Of a DNA stretch of 39,604 nucleotides, positions 35,362 to 39,604 are shown piece by piece. The number at the start of each line of letters is the position of its first letter. The stretch's first letter is position 1. Under the pieces are notes generated by a model, which was not told the DNA's origin, searched no databases, and worked only from the letters and a program-made list of their open reading frames with translations. The stretch spans positions 1 to 39,604 of the forward strand of contig PBAL01000052.1 in assembly GCA_002715965.1 (NCBI GenBank), read 5' to 3'. The DNA comes from Verrucomicrobiales bacterium. GTDB lineage: Bacteria; Verrucomicrobiota; Verrucomicrobiia; Limisphaerales; JAYPXF01. The position numbers and the translations under genes were made by a program.

Positions 35362-36240
35362 ATGGAACATTGGCTGGAATCCGAAGATGGACAACAACAG
35401 TTCCCCTTGGTGGGGAATTGTTCGATCGGTCGACTTCCGGAGAATACCCTCGCCATCAACGACAAAGAGGTTTCGCGCCGGCATGCGTTGATTCACGCTC
35501 AGGGCGAAGGCGTCTACTACCTCGTCGATCTGGGCAGCCGCAATGGTTCCATCCTGAACGGCCAGCGCGTCCGGATGCCGACGCAGTTGAAGGACATGGA
35601 TACCATCCAGATCTCCACGACGATTCTCACCTATCGCCAGTCCGAAGCTTCCGAAGATTTCGAAGACGAAGAAGCGATGGCCACCATTGCTGCGAGCAAC
35701 ACGGCGAAGTCCGGTGATTGCTGGCTTCTGGTCGCGGACATCGTTGCCTTTACCAAGCTCAGCCAGAGCATGGAACAGGATGAGATGGCGCAACTGGTCG
35801 GCAAATGGTTGCTGGCCTGCAAACAGATCATCGAACGCCACAAGGGACACATCAACAAGTACCTTGGTGATGGTTTCCTTGCCTTCTGGCCGCTTGACGT
35901 CACTCCGGCTAAGACGATTGCCGGCGCGCCCAGCGACCTGCGGGAACTCCAGAACGGACAGGATATGCAGTTCCGTGTGGTTGTGCACTACGGACAGGTT
36001 CGCGTTGATAGCGCGGTGTCTGCCGGGGAAGACAACCTCATCGGTCCGGAAGTGAATTTTGCCTTCCGAATGGAGAAAGTCTGCGGCTCACTTCAGCAGT
36101 GGTGCCTGCTCAGCGAACCCGCGGCTGCGCACATGCAGGAGTTTACCGAGATCTACGCCGAGGGCGCTCACGCTCTGAAAGGCTTCCAAGGGGATCACAG
36201 TTTCTTCTCAGCCTACCCGAGTGAAGAGCCGGCGACCTGA
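35362..36240 (+). CDS. FHA domain - class III adenylate/guanylate cyclase
   Basis: The 292-residue protein is soluble, with no membrane helix. Residues about 1-92 form a forkhead-associated domain that binds phosphothreonine: CSIGRLPENTLAINDKEVSR, RHALI (Arg24, Ser39, Arg40, His41) and DLGSRNGSILNG with Asn61. Residues about 117-285 are a class III nucleotide cyclase: metal Asp126 in LVADIVAFTKLSQ, GHINKYLGDGFLAFW with Lys166 and the second Asp170, and DNLIGPEVNFAFRMEK with Asn232 and Arg236 at the transition-state positions. All core catalytic residues are present, so activity is likely. Whether ATP or GTP is used cannot be said. It is convergent with a Ser/Thr kinase 50 bases away, which suggests the kinase provides the FHA ligand. 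Confidence 0.9.
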   Translation: MEHWLESEDGQQQFPLVGNCSIGRLPENTLAINDKEVSRRHALIHAQGEGVYYLVDLGSRNGSILNGQRVRMPTQLKDMDTIQISTTILTYRQSEASEDFEDEEAMATIAASNTAKSGDCWLLVADIVAFTKLSQSMEQDEMAQLVGKWLLACKQIIERHKGHINKYLGDGFLAFWPLDVTPAKTIAGAPSDLRELQNGQDMQFRVVVHYGQVRVDSAVSAGEDNLIGPEVNFAFRMEKVCGSLQQWCLLSEPAAAHMQEFTEIYAEGAHALKGFQGDHSFFSAYPSEEPAT

Positions 36241-36290
36241 CCCACCGCGCTTCTGACCTGAGCAGCGGCTTCCCGACTCCCAGGCGAACC

Positions 36291-39287
36291 CTATCGATCG
36301 ACGTTAGGATTTCTTCGGTGGAAGTCCTTCCAGAACTGGTCGTAGGTCAAAGCCGTGTCCCAATCAACAATCGATTGGCGGTATTTCACGTCCGGATCCT
36401 GCTTGTAGCTGACGTTGTAGGTGATTCTCTCGATGGTCTTGATCTCTTTGAGCTTGATCGCCGTGAGCGAAGGGAAAGTAAGCGAGAGTCGTTTCAAGGT
36501 GGCGCGACAATGCCAGATGGGATTCAAATCGGGCTGAGTCACCCCGGTCAGACCATCCAACCGCAGTTCCACGAGTGGCAATTCCTTAAGTGGTTCGAGG
36601 TTCTGTACCCTCGTTTGCGCGAGGCTCACTTTCTTCAACCGTGTACTTTTCAGGGGTTGGATGTCCGAAATCTTGGTATTCGTCAGGTCCAGTTCGATTT
36701 CTAGCGGCGCGTTGTCTATGGCGCTTATGCTGCTGATCTTGGTATCTGCAAGTCTCAGGGTTTGCAGAGGCATTCCACCCAGCGCCGAAATGTCTGACAC
36801 CGGCATTTCACGCATATCCAGCCACGTCAGCTTTTTCCCGGCGAGCGCGGAAACATCGGAGATGCGAGTCTTGTAGAGGTCCACCCGATGCAACCTTCCC
36901 TTGTCCGCCAATGGTGCCAGACTCGTGACACTCGATCTTGCAATCTCGACAATCTCCAAGGAGTGGTTATCTCCTCTCAGGGCATCTATGCTCTTGAGCC
37001 GCGTGCCGCTGGCCTTGAACACCCTCAATGCAGCATTTTTCAGCGGAGTGATGTTGATTACCTTGGAATTCTCAGCAAGGAATTCTTGCAATGCCGTCAT
37101 GTCCTCCAGAGGACTCAAGTCTCTCACGCCCGTGAAGGAAACGTTGATGTATTCGAGGTTCATACCCGCCAAGGCTTCCAAGGATTCGACGGCACTACCA
37201 CTGATGTCCAGCCACTTGATATTGGTCATGCCCTGAAGCGATCCCAGGTCGGCAAGTTCCTTGCACCCGGAGAGATCCAGCTTGGTCAGGGAATTCAAGC
37301 TGCGAATCGTAGCCAGATCATCGACCAGCGTTCCGCTCAAGTTCAGCTCTCGAAGTGGCATTTGATCCAGAGGCGTGATATCAGACACCTCACTGGCACC
37401 GGCCAGATTCAATCGGGTAAGCGGTACTCCTTTCATGCCGACAATGGATGCGTTGGTCAGACCAGATAGATCGGCCCAGAATTCCGAGTTGGTCCGGATG
37501 ATGGCATTCTCCGGCAACCGCCCACGCCAAAGCCGTTTGTTGTAGTCATCCAACAGTTGATCATCGGATGTGCCGAGTTTCTCTGAGATGTTGAAGGCCT
37601 CGGCATTGCGCTTCTGATCGATGAGATAGGTGTTCAGCAAACGCAGCGCGTCGCGATAGGCCTCGGAATTTGATTCTGAACCGGACTCGATGCCCGATTT
37701 GATTTGATTGCAGATCTCGCGATTGCCCTGCGCGTGAGGGTGGTTTGGATCGAGGCTTTCCGCCTTGTTGAAATTGTCGATCGCCTTCTGAATCTCAAGC
37801 CGGGCCATGTGGACGTTGCCAAGAACGTTGTAAAAATCAGCGACTTCAGGATCCAGGTCGATGGCATAGGTGATATTCGTTTCCGCAATATCAAAATCTC
37901 GCGCAATGATCCGGTTGATTGCCGCGTCCATGAACGCAGGGGCCGATTTTCTCAGCTCTTCGATTTTTCCTTGCGCAATCTCCGTCTGTTTTTTCGCTTC
38001 GAGTGCGCTCAACTGCACTTTGGTGAGGAAGCTCGCAGCAGTGGCAACAATGCCCGCGATGATGAGCAGGATGAAGAATACCTCTTTCTTGTTACGCTGA
38101 ATGAGCAGCTTCAGTTGAGTGAACAAGCCGGCATGCTCGGCACCGGTCGCATAACCACCCTGATAGGCCGCGATGTCTCCCTGCAACGCCTCAACAAACA
38201 TGTAACGCTCGTCTGAGTCGTAGCTCATGCACTTCATCGCCACCGCTGAAAGAGCACTAGGAATTCTTCCTTCCGGACAATGCGGCGCAGGCAGTCCGGT
38301 TGGATTCTGCACTTCGGCACTGTTGTAGCTTAATGGAGGTGTGATCTGGCTTCCGGTCACCTTCGTGAGTATTTCATCCAGGTTGGAACCGGTAATAGGC
38401 GGATGCAGCGTGAGAACCGCATGAAGAATCCCGCCAAGCGCATAAACATCCGTGCGGTTGTCGATGTCTTCGACACGGCCCTCCGCTTGTTCAGGCGCCA
38501 TATAGTTGGGCGTGCCCTTCACCTGCCCGGCGAGCGTCGCAAACGAATCGCCGCCAGGCAGTCCTCCCTCGAATTCTTCTCCCTCCGAGGTCGCCGCATC
38601 AACCGCAGCACCTTCCGTGGTCAATACCTTCGCCAAGCCCCAATCGAGAATCAGCACTTCACCAAACTCACCAACCATCACGTTGTCCGGCTTGAGGTCT
38701 CGATGAACCACATTCCGGGCATGCGCGTAGGCAATTCCATCACAGACTTTTTGAAAAACTGTCAGCAGACGGTCGAGCGGATAACGTTGAATCGTATCGT
38801 CATTTCCGTCTCGGATCTCCTTGAGGATTTCACGGAGCGTGCGTCCGGAAATCAGCTTCATCGTGTAATAGATGGTACCGTCCACCGCAACTCCCATGTC
38901 ATGGAGAGGGATGATGTTCGGATGTTCGAGTTGCCCGGTGATCTGCGCTTCGGCAACGAACGAATAGATCGTGGACTCGCTGGCCTCCGCGCTGTTCAAC
39001 ATGACCTTCAGCGCAACTGTGCGTTGGAGGTTGTTGTCAAAGGCACGAAGGATCGCGCCCATTCCACCGGTCGCCACCACGCTCTCGATCGCGTAGAACC
39101 CCGTGCCTTGCTGCTGCGAGGGATAAAGATCCTCTTCGTTCTCTGAGTGACGGCACTGGAGGTAATGACTGACCGTAATACTACCCCTGCCCGCCTCCAT
39201 CTCAAGTGTGGGCTTGAGATTTGCCAACAGCTCTTCGGCTGCTCGACGTTGGGGGCTGACCTTGTTCTTTGCGTTAAACTTTAGCAT
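36291..39287 (-). CDS. Transmembrane Ser/Thr protein kinase with TPR and leucine-rich repeat exterior
   Basis: The 998-residue protein has a cytoplasmic PknB-type kinase (about 65-380): ATGGMGAILRAFD (P-loop), VALKVM with Lys94, HPNIIPLHDMG, VVHRDLKPDNVMVG with catalytic Asp197, LILDWGLAKV (DWG in place of DFG), GTPNYMAPEQAEG and DVYALGGILHAVLT. One membrane helix follows (about 403-421; VFFILLIIAGIVATAASFL), then a helical stretch, TPRs (about 450-525; YNVLGNVHMARLEIQKAIDN) and about 14 leucine-rich repeats (about 600-930) of the internalin-like kind (DLSPLEDMTALQEF; DISALGGMPLQTLRL). The order kinase-inside, repeats-outside is like plant receptor kinases with the ends swapped. All kinase catalytic residues are present. 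The start is the only Met before the kinase that keeps the basic N-terminal segment. Confidence 0.95.
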   Translation of the reverse strand: MLKFNAKNKVSPQRRAAEELLANLKPTLEMEAGRGSITVSHYLQCRHSENEEDLYPSQQQGTGFYAIESVVATGGMGAILRAFDNNLQRTVALKVMLNSAEASESTIYSFVAEAQITGQLEHPNIIPLHDMGVAVDGTIYYTMKLISGRTLREILKEIRDGNDDTIQRYPLDRLLTVFQKVCDGIAYAHARNVVHRDLKPDNVMVGEFGEVLILDWGLAKVLTTEGAAVDAATSEGEEFEGGLPGGDSFATLAGQVKGTPNYMAPEQAEGRVEDIDNRTDVYALGGILHAVLTLHPPITGSNLDEILTKVTGSQITPPLSYNSAEVQNPTGLPAPHCPEGRIPSALSAVAMKCMSYDSDERYMFVEALQGDIAAYQGGYATGAEHAGLFTQLKLLIQRNKKEVFFILLIIAGIVATAASFLTKVQLSALEAKKQTEIAQGKIEELRKSAPAFMDAAINRIIARDFDIAETNITYAIDLDPEVADFYNVLGNVHMARLEIQKAIDNFNKAESLDPNHPHAQGNREICNQIKSGIESGSESNSEAYRDALRLLNTYLIDQKRNAEAFNISEKLGTSDDQLLDDYNKRLWRGRLPENAIIRTNSEFWADLSGLTNASIVGMKGVPLTRLNLAGASEVSDITPLDQMPLRELNLSGTLVDDLATIRSLNSLTKLDLSGCKELADLGSLQGMTNIKWLDISGSAVESLEALAGMNLEYINVSFTGVRDLSPLEDMTALQEFLAENSKVINITPLKNAALRVFKASGTRLKSIDALRGDNHSLEIVEIARSSVTSLAPLADKGRLHRVDLYKTRISDVSALAGKKLTWLDMREMPVSDISALGGMPLQTLRLADTKISSISAIDNAPLEIELDLTNTKISDIQPLKSTRLKKVSLAQTRVQNLEPLKELPLVELRLDGLTGVTQPDLNPIWHCRATLKRLSLTFPSLTAIKLKEIKTIERITYNVSYKQDPDVKYRQSIVDWDTALTYDQFWKDFHRRNPNVDR

Positions 39288-39604
39288 TGGAAGAAGAAAA
39301 ACAACGCGGCTTGCAGCCTAGTCGACGCATAGAACCAGCGCCAGTGTTTTCGAAAAGACCGATCTTCACAATAACGACAACCTACCGAAAAAACCTCGCG
39401 CGAGAAACGGTCCCAGAACGTTTACCGCCCCAAATCGCGAAACCGCCGAACTCAACTTCTTTGGTTCCCGCCCCGAGATATGACCAGAAGTTGTGGATGA
39501 GGGTGTGACGATTCGGACATGGTCTTTGATGTCGGCAACAGCACTGTCAGTGGTATCCGGGATGATTCGGATCTGCTGTTCACCGGCGTTGGGGGCACGC
39601 AGCA
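39288..39604. other. Right-edge interval, not resolved
   Basis: This is upstream of the kinase gene and should hold its promoter, but no clear -35/-10 pair was found. A minus-strand frame is open from the edge to a TGA at 39366-39368 (79 codons; ends in GPFLARGFFGRLSLL). A plus-strand frame opens at ATG 39519 and runs to the edge (MVFDVGNSTVSGIRDDSDLL). The two overlap, and neither can be recognised. One may be the end or start of a neighbouring gene; the next sequence to the right would decide. Positions 39475-39490 repeat 436-451. Confidence 0.4.

Overview
The window looks like chromosomal DNA of a free-living member of the PVC superphylum, most likely Verrucomicrobiota, with Planctomycetota as the less likely alternative. 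The evidence is gene content. It has a PSD1-type (DUF1549/DUF1553) protein paired with a Tat-exported DUF1501 protein, three exported sulfatases, a DUF6797 beta-propeller protein, a DUF2723 membrane protein with a TPR tail, a kinase with TPR and leucine-rich repeats, and the carboxynorspermidine route of polyamine synthesis. Base composition and codon use appear uniform, genes are dense on both strands, and no tRNA, rRNA, CRISPR array, transposase or phage gene was seen.

Layout. 1-315 is the signal peptide and first repeats of a BspA-like leucine-rich repeat protein that runs off the left edge. 331-774 is a gene-free gap with short palindromes. 775-4676 holds an SGNH-hydrolase-like/TPR protein convergent with a DUF6797 propeller protein. 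4859-5740 is a damaged two-gene module: an ECF sigma factor with an in-frame TAG, followed by a frameshifted small protein with a likely membrane segment. 5765-12494 is a rightward run: DUF2723/TPR protein, SUMF1-like lipoprotein, alpha/beta hydrolase, and a zinc-ribbon/membrane/c-type-heme protein.

12531-26829 is the accessory, probably catabolic, half. It has a GH114-like protein, the PSD1-DUF1501 gene pair divergent from sulfatase 1, pyruvate kinase, sulfatase 2 in an operon with an unknown three-helix membrane protein, a heparan-N-sulfatase-like sulfatase 3, and a sugar isomerase/epimerase. These genes fit uptake or degradation of sulfated sugars, but the substrate cannot be read from the sequence. 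26842-27387 is a small exported-protein gene broken near its signal peptide by a perfect 18-bp inverted repeat.

27725-35087 is mostly housekeeping on the minus strand: rimO, a RodZ-like protein, nspC and its dehydrogenase partner, an exported histone-tail-like leucine-rich repeat protein, and purH. 35362-39287 holds a signalling pair in convergent orientation: an FHA-class III nucleotide cyclase and a transmembrane Ser/Thr kinase with TPRs and leucine-rich repeats outside the membrane. 39288-39604 could not be assigned.

The observations most worth pursuing are the double-lesioned sigma module, the kinase/FHA-cyclase pair, the zinc-ribbon/heme protein, the inverted repeat in the broken secreted gene, and a dispersed stem-loop repeat family present at three gene boundaries.
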